Origin: Allobosea vaviloviae
Lineage (GTDB): Bacteria > Pseudomonadota > Alphaproteobacteria > Rhizobiales > Beijerinckiaceae
NCBI RefSeq assembly: GCF_001298265.1
Contig: NZ_LGSZ01000028.1
Location: 124,001-188,000, forward strand
Direction of reading: 5' to 3'
DNA length: 64,000 nt
Positions 36,776-45,466 of the stretch are shown piece after piece (position 1 is the first letter of the stretch; every line of letters starts with the position of its first letter). The notes below the pieces were generated by a model. The model was not told the DNA's origin. It ran no database searches and saw only the letters and a list, made by a program, of their open reading frames with translations. The translations under genes and the position numbers were made by a program.

Positions 36776-37609
36776 ATGAAGCTCCCCACAATAGGAGCGG
36801 CTGTGCTGGCGGCCGCCATGACACTGGCCGCCGGGCACCTGACCGCACAGGCCCCGCCGCAGGACGACAGCGAGAAGGAGATCGAGCGCTACCGGCAGAT
36901 GCTGTCGGACCCGTTCTCCAACCCGGGCTTCCTTGCGGTCGATCGCGGCGAGGCGCTGTGGGCCGAACCACGCGGAGCCAAGAAGGCGTCGCTGGAGGGC
37001 TGCGATCTCGGCGAGGGACCCGGCAAGATCGACGGCGCCTTCGCCAAGCTGCCACGCTATTTCGCCGATACCGACCGCGTCATGGATACCGAGCAGCGGC
37101 TGCTCTGGTGCATGGACAAACTGCAGGGGCTCGATACCGCCGACGTCTTGAAACGCCGTTTCTCGGGGCCGGGCGTCGCGTCAGATCTGGAAGACCTCAC
37201 CGCCTTCATTGCCAACAAGTCTAGCGGGATGAAGATCGAGCCGCAGCTCAACCACCCCAAGGAGATCGAGATGGCGGCCGTCGGCGAGGAGTTGTTCTAT
37301 CGCCGCGGCGGCGTGATGGATTTCTCCTGCGCCACCTGCCACGCCGAGGAAGGCAAGCGCATCCGTCTGCAGGGCCTGCCGAACCTGTCGGTGCCCGGCG
37401 CCGCGGCGCAGGCGACCATGGCGTCCTGGCCGACCTACCGCGTCTCGCAGAGCGCGCTGCGGACGATGCAGCACCGGCTCTGGGACTGCTACCGCCAGCA
37501 GCGTTGGCCGGTGCCCGATTTCGGCTCCGACAGCCTGACCGCACTGACGGTCTTCCTGCAGAAGCAGGCCGCCGGCGGTGAAATCGCCGTGCCTTCGATC
37601 AAGCGCTGA
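36776..37609 (+). CDS. soxA: Sulfur-oxidising haem enzyme subunit SoxA (monoheme type)
   Basis: 277-residue periplasmic cytochrome that, with SoxX, couples thiosulfate to the SoxY cysteine. Signal peptide residues 1-24. Only one haem site is present, CATCH at 185-189. Cys76 (GCDLGEG) and Cys112 (LLWCMDK) stand where diheme SoxA proteins bind the extra haem and probably form the disulfide seen in monoheme SoxA such as that of Starkeya. The catalytic persulfide cysteine is Cys238 in [10 protein letters not shown]. Confidence 0.94.
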   Translation: MKLPTIGAAVLAAAMTLAAGHLTAQAPPQDDSEKEIERYRQMLSDPFSNPGFLAVDRGEALWAEPRGAKKASLEGCDLGEGPGKIDGAFAKLPRYFADTDRVMDTEQRLLWCMDKLQGLDTADVLKRRFSGPGVASDLEDLTAFIANKSSGMKIEPQLNHPKEIEMAAVGEELFYRRGGVMDFSCATCHAEEGKRIRLQGLPNLSVPGAAAQATMASWPTYRVSQSALRTMQHRLWDCYRQQRWPVPDFGSDSLTALTVFLQKQAAGGEIAVPSIKR

Positions 37610-37622
37610 GAGGACGGAAACG

Positions 37623-38237
37623 ATGACCAGAACCGCTTTCGTCACCGCGGCCTGCGCCGCCCTCCTGATCGCCGGCCCGGCGCTCGCGCAGCAGAAGCCG
37701 AGCCAGGCCACGATCGAGGCTTACGTCAAATCGACTTTCGGCAAGGCCTCGCCCGAATGGCAGGCCCGGATCACGCCCGACGAGTCGCTGGCCGTCTGCA
37801 ACGCCAAGCGCAACAACGTCTCCTCCGCCGAGGCGGAAGCGATCATCAAGCGCGAACTGCCGAAGGTCGTCCATCCCGCCGACGGCAAATTGCTGGGCGA
37901 CTGGAAGAAGGGCTATGCGGTCGCCAACAATGGCCGCGGCGGCCAGTTCTCCGATCCGCCGGGTACCGTCGCCGGCGGCAACTGCTTCGCCTGCCACCAA
38001 CTCGACCCCAAGGAGGTCAGCTACGGCACGCTCGGCCCCAGCCTCTCCGCTTATGGCAAGGAGCGGAAATACGACGCCGAGGCGATGAAGGACGCCTACA
38101 CCAAAATCTACAATTCGATGGCGGTGGTGCCCTGCTCGAACATGCCGCGCTTCGGCACCAACAAGGTGCTCGACGAGCAGCAGATCAAGGACGTGATGGC
38201 CTATCTGTTCGATCCCGAGTCGCCGGTGAACAAATAG
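37623..38237 (+). CDS. soxX: SoxX cytochrome subunit
   Basis: 204-residue monoheme partner of SoxA that takes up the electrons from sulfur ligation. Signal peptide to about residue 22 (ALAQ). The haem site is NCFACHQLDP at 121-125, and the axial methionine is in CSNMPRFGTN. Residues 30-115 form the long N-terminal extension seen in larger SoxX proteins. It follows soxA by 13 bases and is convergent with soxW, with only four bases between stops. Confidence 0.93.
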   Translation: MTRTAFVTAACAALLIAGPALAQQKPSQATIEAYVKSTFGKASPEWQARITPDESLAVCNAKRNNVSSAEAEAIIKRELPKVVHPADGKLLGDWKKGYAVANNGRGGQFSDPPGTVAGGNCFACHQLDPKEVSYGTLGPSLSAYGKERKYDAEAMKDAYTKIYNSMAVVPCSNMPRFGTNKVLDEQQIKDVMAYLFDPESPVNK

Positions 38238-38241
38238 CGCT

Positions 38242-38811
38242 TCAGCCTCCGGCTGGCCTGTTCCCGGGCCAGTCGGCGAAGGCGCCGCGCTCATAGCCCT
38301 TCTCGCGCACGAACCGGAACCAGGCGAGGAATTCGCGCGGATCGGGCAGCCCCGGCATCCGCGCGACCTCGCGCTCCACAGGGACTCTCGACGCCAGGCC
38401 CTCCGTCGTCTCCGGAAAGAACTGGATCGACGGCGTTCCTTCGATGGCATAGCGGGCGGCGAAGGCTTTTTCGCCGAGCCTGGTCCCGTCGAAATCGGTC
38501 ACCGGACGCTGGCCGAGAATGTTGAGATGCAGGATCTCGAAATTCTCGCGGATGTAGCGTTCCGTCTGCGGGTCGGCGAGATGGACCTCGTGCATCCGCC
38601 GGCAGGCCGGGCAGCCCTTCAGACCCCAGAGGATGGCAAAGCGCTTGCCGCCGGCGGTCGCCGCCGCGAGGTCCTCGCCGAGATCAAGAAAGCTCTCAAG
38701 ATACCAGTCCAGCTTGTAGAGCCCGTCTTCGCCCAGCGTCGCCCGCGCAGAGGCGGCGCCTGGAAGCACCGTCGTCAGGCCGGCGGCGAGGATTGTGCGA
38801 CGGGTCAGCAT
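38242..38811 (-). CDS. soxW: Periplasmic thioredoxin SoxW
   Basis: 189-residue exported thioredoxin-fold protein. The signal starts MLTRRTILAAGLTTVLPGAA and the redox motif is WGLKGCPACRRMH. The cis-proline loop is IEGTPSIQFFP. SoxW proteins reduce over-oxidised or mixed-disulfide SoxY in other species with help from the membrane protein SoxV (CcdA-type); no SoxV gene is present in this window. It is divergent from soxS, sharing a 73-base promoter region that contains operator site C. Confidence 0.85.
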   Translation of the reverse strand: MLTRRTILAAGLTTVLPGAASARATLGEDGLYKLDWYLESFLDLGEDLAAATAGGKRFAILWGLKGCPACRRMHEVHLADPQTERYIRENFEILHLNILGQRPVTDFDGTRLGEKAFAARYAIEGTPSIQFFPETTEGLASRVPVEREVARMPGLPDPREFLAWFRFVREKGYERGAFADWPGNRPAGG

Positions 38812-38857
38812 GGCAAAGCTCCAGAGCGGAAAAGCCGACAGTCCTAGTCTAGCATAA

Positions 38858-38877
38858 ACATACGAATACGACTATGT
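38858..38877. promoter_or_regulatory. Candidate SoxR operator, site C (soxW-soxS)
   Basis: ACATACGAATACGACTATGT, embedded in the perfect arms AACATA/TATGTT (38857-38878), 7 bases before the soxS ATG. The position would block soxSR transcription, consistent with autoregulation by SoxR. Confidence 0.6.
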
Positions 38878-38884
38878 TACTGCA

Positions 38885-39295
38885 ATGGGTTTCATCCGTC
38901 CTCGCGCCGGCACGCTCGTCGCACTGTTCGTCCTCACCGTAGCCAGCCTGGCGCCGATGGCGGCTATGGCGGCCGAGCTCGTCATGTTCACCCGCGATGG
39001 CTGTCCCTGGTGCGCGCGCTTCGAGCGCGAGGTCGCGCCGGCCTATCATCTGACGGACGAGGGAAAGCAGGCACCGCTGCGGCGGATCGAGCTCAAAGCC
39101 GGCGGGTCGAACCTGGCCGGGCTCTCCGCACCGGTCATTGCAGCACCAACCTTTGTGTTGTTCGAGGACGGCCGCGAAACAGGTCGGATCACCGGCTATC
39201 AGGGAGACGATGCCTTCTGGGGATTGCTTGGCAAGATGCTTGCTGACATGCCAAGCCCCATTCACCGCAGCGGCACCGCCGCGAGACTGGATTGA
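38885..39295 (+). CDS. soxS: Periplasmic thiol-disulfide protein SoxS
   Basis: 136-residue small thioredoxin-like protein with signal peptide residues 1-29 (LAPMAAMAA). The redox motif is FTRDGCPWCARFEREVAPAY and the cis-proline loop is IAAPTFVLFEDG. SoxS proteins reactivate the SoxYZ carrier in Paracoccus. Its stop lies two bases before the soxR ATG, so the two are coupled. Confidence 0.88.
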   Translation: MGFIRPRAGTLVALFVLTVASLAPMAAMAAELVMFTRDGCPWCARFEREVAPAYHLTDEGKQAPLRRIELKAGGSNLAGLSAPVIAAPTFVLFEDGRETGRITGYQGDDAFWGLLGKMLADMPSPIHRSGTAARLD

Positions 39296-39297
39296 CC

Positions 39298-39675
39298 ATG
39301 AGCGCGATCGTATCCAAGGCCCTCGAAGCCGAGCTGCGCGACGGCGAGGAGTTCTCCGCCGAACTCGACATGCTGATGCGCAAGGCCCGCAAGGCGAGCG
39401 ACTTTCTCAAGGCGCTCTCGCATGAAAACCGCCTGCTGCTGCTGTGCCTGCTGGCCGAGCGCGAGCGGACCGTGACCGAACTCGAGAACATTCTCTCGCT
39501 GCGCCAGCCCATGGTGTCGCAACAGTTGGCTCGGCTGCGGCTCGACCAACTTGTCACGACACGGCGTGAGGGCAAGGCGGTCTATTACAGCCTCGCCAAT
39601 GAGGATGTGCGCCGCGTGATCGCGGTTATCTACGACATCTTCTGTGGTCCGCCGAAGCCGCCGGCTGCCGAGTGA
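39298..39675 (+). CDS. soxR: ArsR-type persulfide-sensing repressor SoxR
   Basis: 125-residue ArsR/SmtB winged-helix repressor. The HTH is in RTVTELENILSLRQPMVSQQ. Cys50 (LLLLCLLAE) and Cys116 (YDIFCGPP) match the pair that forms a tetrasulfide bridge with persulfide in SqrR/BigR/SoxR proteins. The spacing (66 residues) is the same as in the BigR homologue at 56582. A TTG six bases upstream is also in frame, but the ATG at 39298 is the natural start. It likely represses soxSR, soxW and the sox operons. Confidence 0.92.
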   Translation: MSAIVSKALEAELRDGEEFSAELDMLMRKARKASDFLKALSHENRLLLLCLLAERERTVTELENILSLRQPMVSQQLARLRLDQLVTTRREGKAVYYSLANEDVRRVIAVIYDIFCGPPKPPAAE

Positions 39676-39710
39676 TGCCGGGGCGCCCTCCCCTGGTTTC
39701 GATCTGAGGA

Positions 39711-40781
39711 ATGGCGCCGCTGCCGGCCTGGTCGATCGCACTCGTCGGCATCGCCATCGGTGCGGCCTGCGGCTTCACGGCGAGGCGGGCGCGCCTGTGC
39801 TCCTTCGGCGCGATCGAGGATGTCTGGCTCGGCGGCGACACCCGCCGGCTGCGCATCTTCGGCCTGGCTCTGGGCGTGGCCGTTCTCGGCACGCAGGTGA
39901 TGGTCTGGTACGGAGCCCTGAATCCCGGCCTGTCGAACTACGTCCCCAGCGCCGTGCCCTGGTTTGCGATCCTGCTGGGATCGACGCTGTTTGGTCTCGG
40001 GATGGCGCTGGTCGGCACCTGCGGGTTCGGATCGCTGATCCGGCTCGGCACCGGCGACCTGCGCAGCCTGATCGTGATGATGGTTTTCGGTGCCGCCGCC
40101 TACGCGACGCTGCGTGGGATCCTGGCGCCGCTGCGGATCGAAGGGCTGGAGTCCATCGCGGTCCGCGTTCCCGGCGCGGTGCAAGGCGATTTGCCCTCGG
40201 TTCTGGCATGGTTCGATTTCAGCGATCTGCGACTCGTCATTGCCCTCGCGGCAGCCACTCTTCTCGTTCTGGCCGTGGCGCTCGACAAGCGGCTGCGGCG
40301 CTCGCCCCGCCTCTTGCTCGCGGGCGGCACGCTGGGCCTAGGCGTCGTGGCCGGCTGGTGGGCGACCGGGGTGGCGATCGACGAGTTCGCGATCCATTCT
40401 CGGCCCCAGAGCCTGACCTTCGTGTCGCCGGTGGGCCGCGCGCTCTATGCGGTCCTGACCACGCCCGAAGGCCTCCTCGATTTCGGTATCGGAACGGTGA
40501 TCGGCGTCGTGCTCGGCTCGTTCCTCTCGGCGCTGTTCGACCGCGAGCTGCGCTGGGAGGCCTTCGACGATCATCATGAAATGCGCCGGCACCTGGTCGG
40601 TGCGGTGATGATGGGTGGAGGCGGCATTCTCGCCGGTGGCTGCACCATCGGACAGGGCATCACCGCCGGCTCGATGATGGCGCTGTCCTGGCCGCTGGCG
40701 ATCTTCGGCATGATGGTCGGCGCTCGCCTGGGCATCGCCTACTTGATGGAAGGCTCGATCCGCCAGATCTTCCGGCGCTGA
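39711..40781 (+). CDS. soxT: YeeE/YedE-family sulfur-anion transporter (SoxT-like)
   Basis: 356-residue integral membrane protein with about nine to ten helices and the two repeated pore motifs of the thiosulfate-transporter family: GFTARRARLCSFGAI near the N-terminus and GGGGILAGGCTIGQGITAGS near the C-terminus, plus ALVGTCGFGSLIRLG. It follows soxR in the same orientation by 35 bases. SoxT proteins are thought to take up sulfur for SoxR signalling or assimilation. Symbol given by family and position. Confidence 0.85.
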   Translation: MAPLPAWSIALVGIAIGAACGFTARRARLCSFGAIEDVWLGGDTRRLRIFGLALGVAVLGTQVMVWYGALNPGLSNYVPSAVPWFAILLGSTLFGLGMALVGTCGFGSLIRLGTGDLRSLIVMMVFGAAAYATLRGILAPLRIEGLESIAVRVPGAVQGDLPSVLAWFDFSDLRLVIALAAATLLVLAVALDKRLRRSPRLLLAGGTLGLGVVAGWWATGVAIDEFAIHSRPQSLTFVSPVGRALYAVLTTPEGLLDFGIGTVIGVVLGSFLSALFDRELRWEAFDDHHEMRRHLVGAVMMGGGGILAGGCTIGQGITAGSMMALSWPLAIFGMMVGARLGIAYLMEGSIRQIFRR

Positions 40782-40800
40782 TGGCTCATCGTCCTGCCGA

Positions 40801-41180
40801 TCAGGCAAAGACGGCCGTGTACACCCGCACGACCACGTATACGCCGACGATCGCCACGATCGAGGCGAAGACACGCGATAGCATCGACTTGCTGCCCGAG
40901 AGACGCTGGGCAAGCAGCGTCCCGCCGATGCCGCCGGCGACGAACAGGATGGCGATGCGCCAGTCGACCGGGCCCGACAGCGCATAGGACACGGCGGTCG
41001 TCACGCCGAAGGCAGTGACCGCCACGAGAGTCTATCCGATCGCAATGATCATCGGCATGCGCGCAGCCCCCATCAGGCCGGGCTCGACAAGAAGATCACC
41101 ACCGATGCCTACAAATCCCGACATTGCGCCGACGAGCCCGCCCATGCCGAGCGCCCTTGGCAGCAGCTTTGACGCGGTGC
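40801..41180 (-). pseudogene. TauE/SafE transporter remnant
   Basis: The C-terminal half of a TauE/SafE permease, closely similar to the intact gene at 45467-46261 (GMGGLVGAMSGFVGIGG, PGLMGAARMPMII, VSYALSGPVDWRIAILFVAG, SKSMLSRVFASIVA). An in-frame TAG at about 41029 replaces the serine after MIIAIG, and upstream the frame is lost. The N-terminal half is missing. It is a dead partial duplicate. Confidence 0.8.
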
Positions 41181-41490
41181 CGGGGCTACCATCACGACAT
41201 AGGAGACGCCGACCACGCGGCCAGCGATTGCGAATAACACGCCGCCCTTCAGGAAACGCGAGCTTGCTGTGATTGCAGGCCGAGGCTCGGTAAACCGTCG
41301 TGCATCCGTCTGCGCGCAAGCGTCGGACGAGATCGCTGTCAGGGTAGAGCACGAAGATCGCCGGAATGTCGCATGCGGCCAGCCCTGTCTTGCGGTGCGC
41401 TTCGCGCAACAGATTTCCGGGCTCCAAGGTGGGCGCATCGGAATGATGCTTCTAGGCCAGAATGGGCGCAGGCCCGTCACGGCGTTTGGG
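41181..41490. other. Unassigned sequence next to the dead TauE copy
   Basis: 310 bases between the TauE remnant and the methyltransferase gene. A minus-strand frame reads IPAIFVLYPDSDLVRRLRAD, and a second frame, FAIAGRVVGVSYVV, looks like an eroded membrane segment. No family is recognised. Probably part of the same degraded segment. Confidence 0.4.
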
Positions 41491-42135
41491 TCATGGTTCT
41501 GCGGCCGCCAACGTCTGGGTCTTTTTAAACAGGCACCAGATGAAGTCCTGGCGGTTCCCGGATGGCGTCACATGCGTCTGCAACTTCTGGTCGATCAGGG
41601 CATAGCGCTGCCCGAGCTCCGCCTGCAGCAATTCCGCCGAGTAGCGCCTAACGGGAAGTCCGCTGCACCGTTCGGGGCCGCTGAGCGCGAAGGGCGCGAG
41701 GATGACGCAGCCGTCGACGCTGACGCCCTGGTCAAGAGCGCGCATATAGGCCACCCGGTCGGCCTTCTCGACAAGGAAGTGGAACACAGCGCGATCATGC
41801 CAGATGGAGAAGGCGTCTTTAAGAGGCTGCCAAGCGGTTACGTCCTGCGCGATCCACGTCACAAGCGCGGCACGCTCGCCCATGCGCGTACGTGCGACGG
41901 CGAGGCCGGCCTGGGCGATGTCGAGCACCGTCAGGTCCGAATGGCCGCGATCCAGCAGCCGCTCGATCAGCACCGAGGCACCGCCGCCGATGTCGACAAG
42001 GGGGGCGTCTTTGCCCAAACCGGTCAGCGCGATCATGTCGAGCGACGGCGTCGGGTCGTCTTGGAACCAGCTGACCGTGTCGGCCTGCTTGGTCGTGTAG
42101 ACGTCGTCCCAGTGGCTGCGTCGTGGGCTGGTCAT
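41491..42135 (-). CDS. SAM-dependent methyltransferase (class I)
   Basis: 214-residue Rossmann-fold methyltransferase. It begins SPRRSHWDDVYTTKQADTVS and has the SAM motif LVDIGGGASVLIERLLDRG, then DLTVLDIAQAGLAVARTRM and WHDRAVFHFLVEKADRVAYM. It resembles the thiopurine/small-thiol methyltransferase-like group, which could methylate a small thiol or sulfide here, but that is speculative. It has no close operon partner: 220 bases separate it from the ABC genes. Confidence 0.82.
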   Translation of the reverse strand: MTSPRRSHWDDVYTTKQADTVSWFQDDPTPSLDMIALTGLGKDAPLVDIGGGASVLIERLLDRGHSDLTVLDIAQAGLAVARTRMGERAALVTWIAQDVTAWQPLKDAFSIWHDRAVFHFLVEKADRVAYMRALDQGVSVDGCVILAPFALSGPERCSGLPVRRYSAELLQAELGQRYALIDQKLQTHVTPSGNRQDFIWCLFKKTQTLAAAEP

Positions 42136-42355
42136 CGCCGGCTCCTTGTCTTGCGGAGACCATAGGGCGGCCAGCCGGATTAATCGATCCGACTGGCCGC
42201 TTTGTGAGGCGCCGTCAGCCACGAGGACGATCCCGCCCCGCGACCGAGGGCGATGATAGAACCGATCGGCCGCGCGGCTATGCTGGCGCTCAGTAAGCGC
42301 GACCACCCGATATCGCATCCATGAGGAGCCAATCCGAGCGACGTTATCTCTCTCG

Positions 42356-43075
42356 CTATGAAACCACCTCGACGATCCGCCCATCGCGCAGATGGACCAT
42401 GCGATCGAGGCGCGAGAAGATTTTCTCGTCATGCGTCACGACGATGACCGCAGCGTCACGCTCGGTCGCGACCTGCTTCATCAGATCGATGACGATGGCG
42501 GCTCGTTCCGAGTCGAGCGCCGCGGTCGGCTCGTCGGCAAGGATGATCCGGGGCTCGTTGGCGAGCGCGCGTGCGATCGCGACGCGCTGGGCTTCGCCGC
42601 CCGACAGCTTGGAGGGAAGCGCATCGGCGCGGTGGTCGACCTGCAGATAACCGAGCAGTTCCATGGCGCGGGCCTTGGCCCGCTCGGGGCTCTCGCCCAT
42701 CAGGGTGCGAACGATCGCCACGTTCTCCCAGGCCGAGAGGAACGGCAGCAGGTTGTGGAACTGGAAGATGAAACCGATCGTCTCGAGCCTCAGCCGCCTG
42801 AGATCGCCGATCAGCCATTTGCCGTCGAAGATCGCGCGGCCATCGAGACGGATTGTGCCGGCATCGGGCTCCGTGATGCAGCCGATGCAGTTGAGCAATG
42901 TGCTCTTGCCTGATCCGGAGGGGCCAATCAGGCCCACCACCTCGCCGGTCCCGATCGTCAGATCGATGTCGATCAGTGCTGGCACCTTCGTCGCCCCAGT
43001 GCCGAAGGTCTTCGACAGGCGGGCGATTTCGACGACGGGCCTTGGCGCGACGATGGGTCTGGGTGAGGCCATCAT
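42356..43075 (-). CDS. ABC exporter ATPase (DevA/LolD/MacB-type)
   Basis: 239-residue ATPase with Walker A GPSGSGKSTLLN, signature LSGGEAQRVAIARALANEP, Walker B IILADEPTAALDSE and the switch VTHDEK. It belongs with the FtsX-type permease and the membrane-fusion protein encoded just upstream, forming a DevBCA/MacAB-like tripartite exporter. The start at 43075 overlaps the permease stop region (two adjacent ATGs possible). The exported substrate is unknown. Confidence 0.9.
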   Translation of the reverse strand: MMASPRPIVAPRPVVEIARLSKTFGTGATKVPALIDIDLTIGTGEVVGLIGPSGSGKSTLLNCIGCITEPDAGTIRLDGRAIFDGKWLIGDLRRLRLETIGFIFQFHNLLPFLSAWENVAIVRTLMGESPERAKARAMELLGYLQVDHRADALPSKLSGGEAQRVAIARALANEPRIILADEPTAALDSERAAIVIDLMKQVATERDAAVIVVTHDEKIFSRLDRMVHLRDGRIVEVVS

Positions 43076-43076
43076 G

Positions 43077-44213
43077 TCAGCCTCCAAGCGCCGAGGCCGG
43101 ATCGATTTTCAGCGCCGACCGGACCCCGAAGATGCTGGCTATCAGGCACACCATGACGATGATGCCGAGCAGGATCGCCGTGTCGGAGGTCTCCAGCACC
43201 ACGCGTCGCGGGAAATAGTCCTTGGCCAGGCGGATCAGAGTCGCGCCGATGGCGAAGCCTACCAGGCCCATCGCCAGCGCCTGCTGCAGGATCAGCGAGA
43301 CGATGACGCGGTCGGGCGCACCGATGAGCTTGAGCGTCGCGATCGCCTTCTTCTTGTCCATGGTCATGGTGTAGACGATCAGGCCGATCACCACCGTCGA
43401 GACGACCAGCAGGATCACCGCGAACAGGCCCAGCTGCCGACGGGCGCGCTCGATCACCGAGCGCGTCAGGATCTCCTCCTGCTGGGCGGCCGTCATCGCG
43501 GTCAGATGTTTCCAGCGCGCGATCGAACCGATGACGCCGTCCGACGAGGCATCGGGGCGCATGCGCACGATGATGGCGCTGACCAGATCGCTCGACCCGC
43601 CTGCCGGTGCGTCGCGGGCCGTCTCCCGCCTGACTGCCGAGGGATCGAACTGCCACTGGACGATCTGGGCGTCGCGCAATGTCATCATCAGGACGGGATC
43701 GCCTCCCGAACTGGTGGCATTCGCGGTCAAGCCGACGACAGTGAAATCGTCGCGGCCGATGCGGATGCGTTCGCCGAGTGCGAGGCCCGTCTTGCGATCG
43801 GCCACCACCTCGGTCCGCGATTTCAGGATGGGGCGGCCTTCCTCGATTGCGACCTCGCTGCCGGGTCGTCCGATCTGGGCCCCGACGATGAACACACGCA
43901 GGTTCGTGCCGCGATAGGGAAACTCGACGGTCTGGTAGACGACCGCGCCGGCCGCCGCCACGCCGGCATGGACTGCGATGGCGTCGCGCGTGTCGCGCGG
44001 CAGGCGCGAGCTCTCGGCGAAAGGGCCCCTCTTGCCCGCTTCGACGACCCAGGCGTCGGCCCCGGCACTCCGGACCAGGCCGAGCGCCTCGGCGACGAGC
44101 CCGCGATAGATGCCGACCATGCCCATGACGACGCCCAGCAACAGGCTGAGGCCGACGCAGGTGAGGATGAACCGTCCAAGCCCATGCTGGACATCGCGCC
44201 AGGCGAGGTTCAT
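43077..44213 (-). CDS. ABC exporter permease (DevC/FtsX-type)
   Basis: 378-residue permease with one N-terminal helix (FILTCVGLSLLLGVVMGMVG), a large periplasmic domain (about residues 45-255) and three C-terminal helices (LGLFAVILLVVSTVVIGLIV, ALAMGLVGFAIGATLI and TAILLGIIVMVCLIASIFGV). This is the MacB/FtsX topology of mechanotransmission exporters. It overlaps the adaptor gene stop by four bases. Confidence 0.9.
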   Translation of the reverse strand: MNLAWRDVQHGLGRFILTCVGLSLLLGVVMGMVGIYRGLVAEALGLVRSAGADAWVVEAGKRGPFAESSRLPRDTRDAIAVHAGVAAAGAVVYQTVEFPYRGTNLRVFIVGAQIGRPGSEVAIEEGRPILKSRTEVVADRKTGLALGERIRIGRDDFTVVGLTANATSSGGDPVLMMTLRDAQIVQWQFDPSAVRRETARDAPAGGSSDLVSAIIVRMRPDASSDGVIGSIARWKHLTAMTAAQQEEILTRSVIERARRQLGLFAVILLVVSTVVIGLIVYTMTMDKKKAIATLKLIGAPDRVIVSLILQQALAMGLVGFAIGATLIRLAKDYFPRRVVLETSDTAILLGIIVMVCLIASIFGVRSALKIDPASALGG

Positions 44214-45379
44214 CGGGGGCTCTCGGAGGCCACAGCCCTGCGCCCGACCGTGAACCCGTCCGCCGGCACAGAGACCACCGCGCGTGCATCGGCGGGCAGA
44301 CCGTCGACGATCAGCACGCGACCGTCGAGCAGCCGGTCTCCGATCGAAACGAGACGCTTGTTGAGCTTGCCGTCTTCGACCGTCCAGATCGTGCCCGCAC
44401 GACCATCGAAGCCGCTCACGGCACGTAAGGGAACGAACAGGCCCACCGGAACGACCCGTTTGATGATCTCGATCTCGGCCTGCTCACCAAGATAGCGGCC
44501 CTGATGTTCCGGCTCACAGTTCAGGCAGCGCACATAGACCCGGCGCTCCTCGGTGACGCGGTCGTTCTCCTGGTCGATCCGGACGATCTGCGCCTCGACG
44601 ACGGTGTTCATCTCGGAGCGCAGCCGGACCAGCGCCTTTTGCCCGATCGCGAGTCCGCCGGATACGGCCTCGTCGATGAAGGCGCGCACCCAGACCGAAT
44701 GGGGTTCGATGATCGTGAAGACGACCTCCCCGACACCGGCGACAGCGCCGGCCTCCTTCAGGCGAGACAGGATGCGGGCGCGGAAGGGCGCAACGAGGCG
44801 GTGCTGGTCGAGCAGCACCTGTTCGATGGTCAGCGCAGCGGCGACGTCATCGCGGGCCGCCTCGGCCACCCGTACCTCCGCCTTGGCGACGGCGAAATCG
44901 GCCTGGGCGAGCGTCTCGTTGGTCTGGGCTTCTTCGGCCTGCTCGCGCGAGACGCTGCCGCGATCAACGAGCGACTGGCGGCGCTGGTTCACCAGCACCC
45001 GTTGCTGGAGGTTGGCCTCCGACCGCTGCAACAGCGCCTGCGCCTTGGCGAGGGCCGCCTGCGCCTGCAGCGTCGCCACCTGCGCCTTGGCGACGCGGGC
45101 GCGCTGCGAACTGTCCTCGAGGGTGGCGAGCACGGTGCCCGCCGGGACGATCTCGCCCTGGTCGGCGGCAAGCTGCACGATCCTGCCCCCGACCTGGAAG
45201 CCGATGCGCGACAACACCTGCGCCTCGACGATGCCTAGCCCGAAAACCCGGACTTCGACATCGCGCTCGACCCGCGCGACGTCGACGGTGACGGGGCTCA
45301 GCTTGCGGAAATAGAAGAAGCCAGCCACCGCCATCGCGACGAGGATCAGAACGGCAAGCAGCGCGATGCGTTTGGACAT
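44210..45379 (-). CDS. Periplasmic adaptor (HlyD/DevB-type)
   Basis: 389-residue membrane-fusion protein with an N-terminal anchor helix (IALLAVLILVAMAVAGFFYF). A biotinyl-lipoyl-like half (AADQGEIVPAGTVLATL), a coiled-coil hairpin (about residues 85-170, rich in Ala, Gln, Glu and Arg) and a beta-barrel region follow. An unusual Cys-X2-Cys pair sits in VRCLNCEPEHQG near residue 287. It is the first gene of the exporter operon, 87 bases after the TauE/SafE gene in the same direction, so it may belong to the sulfide operon transcript. Confidence 0.88.
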   Translation of the reverse strand: MSKRIALLAVLILVAMAVAGFFYFRKLSPVTVDVARVERDVEVRVFGLGIVEAQVLSRIGFQVGGRIVQLAADQGEIVPAGTVLATLEDSSQRARVAKAQVATLQAQAALAKAQALLQRSEANLQQRVLVNQRRQSLVDRGSVSREQAEEAQTNETLAQADFAVAKAEVRVAEAARDDVAAALTIEQVLLDQHRLVAPFRARILSRLKEAGAVAGVGEVVFTIIEPHSVWVRAFIDEAVSGGLAIGQKALVRLRSEMNTVVEAQIVRIDQENDRVTEERRVYVRCLNCEPEHQGRYLGEQAEIEIIKRVVPVGLFVPLRAVSGFDGRAGTIWTVEDGKLNKRLVSIGDRLLDGRVLIVDGLPADARAVVSVPADGFTVGRRAVASESPR

Positions 45380-45466
45380 GAGCTATTTCGATCTCGGACT
45401 AGCGAGCCTGTCAGCAGCCTTTGAGGACCAGGCTCTATCAATGCCCCAACTTGCTTAAGTGACTGA

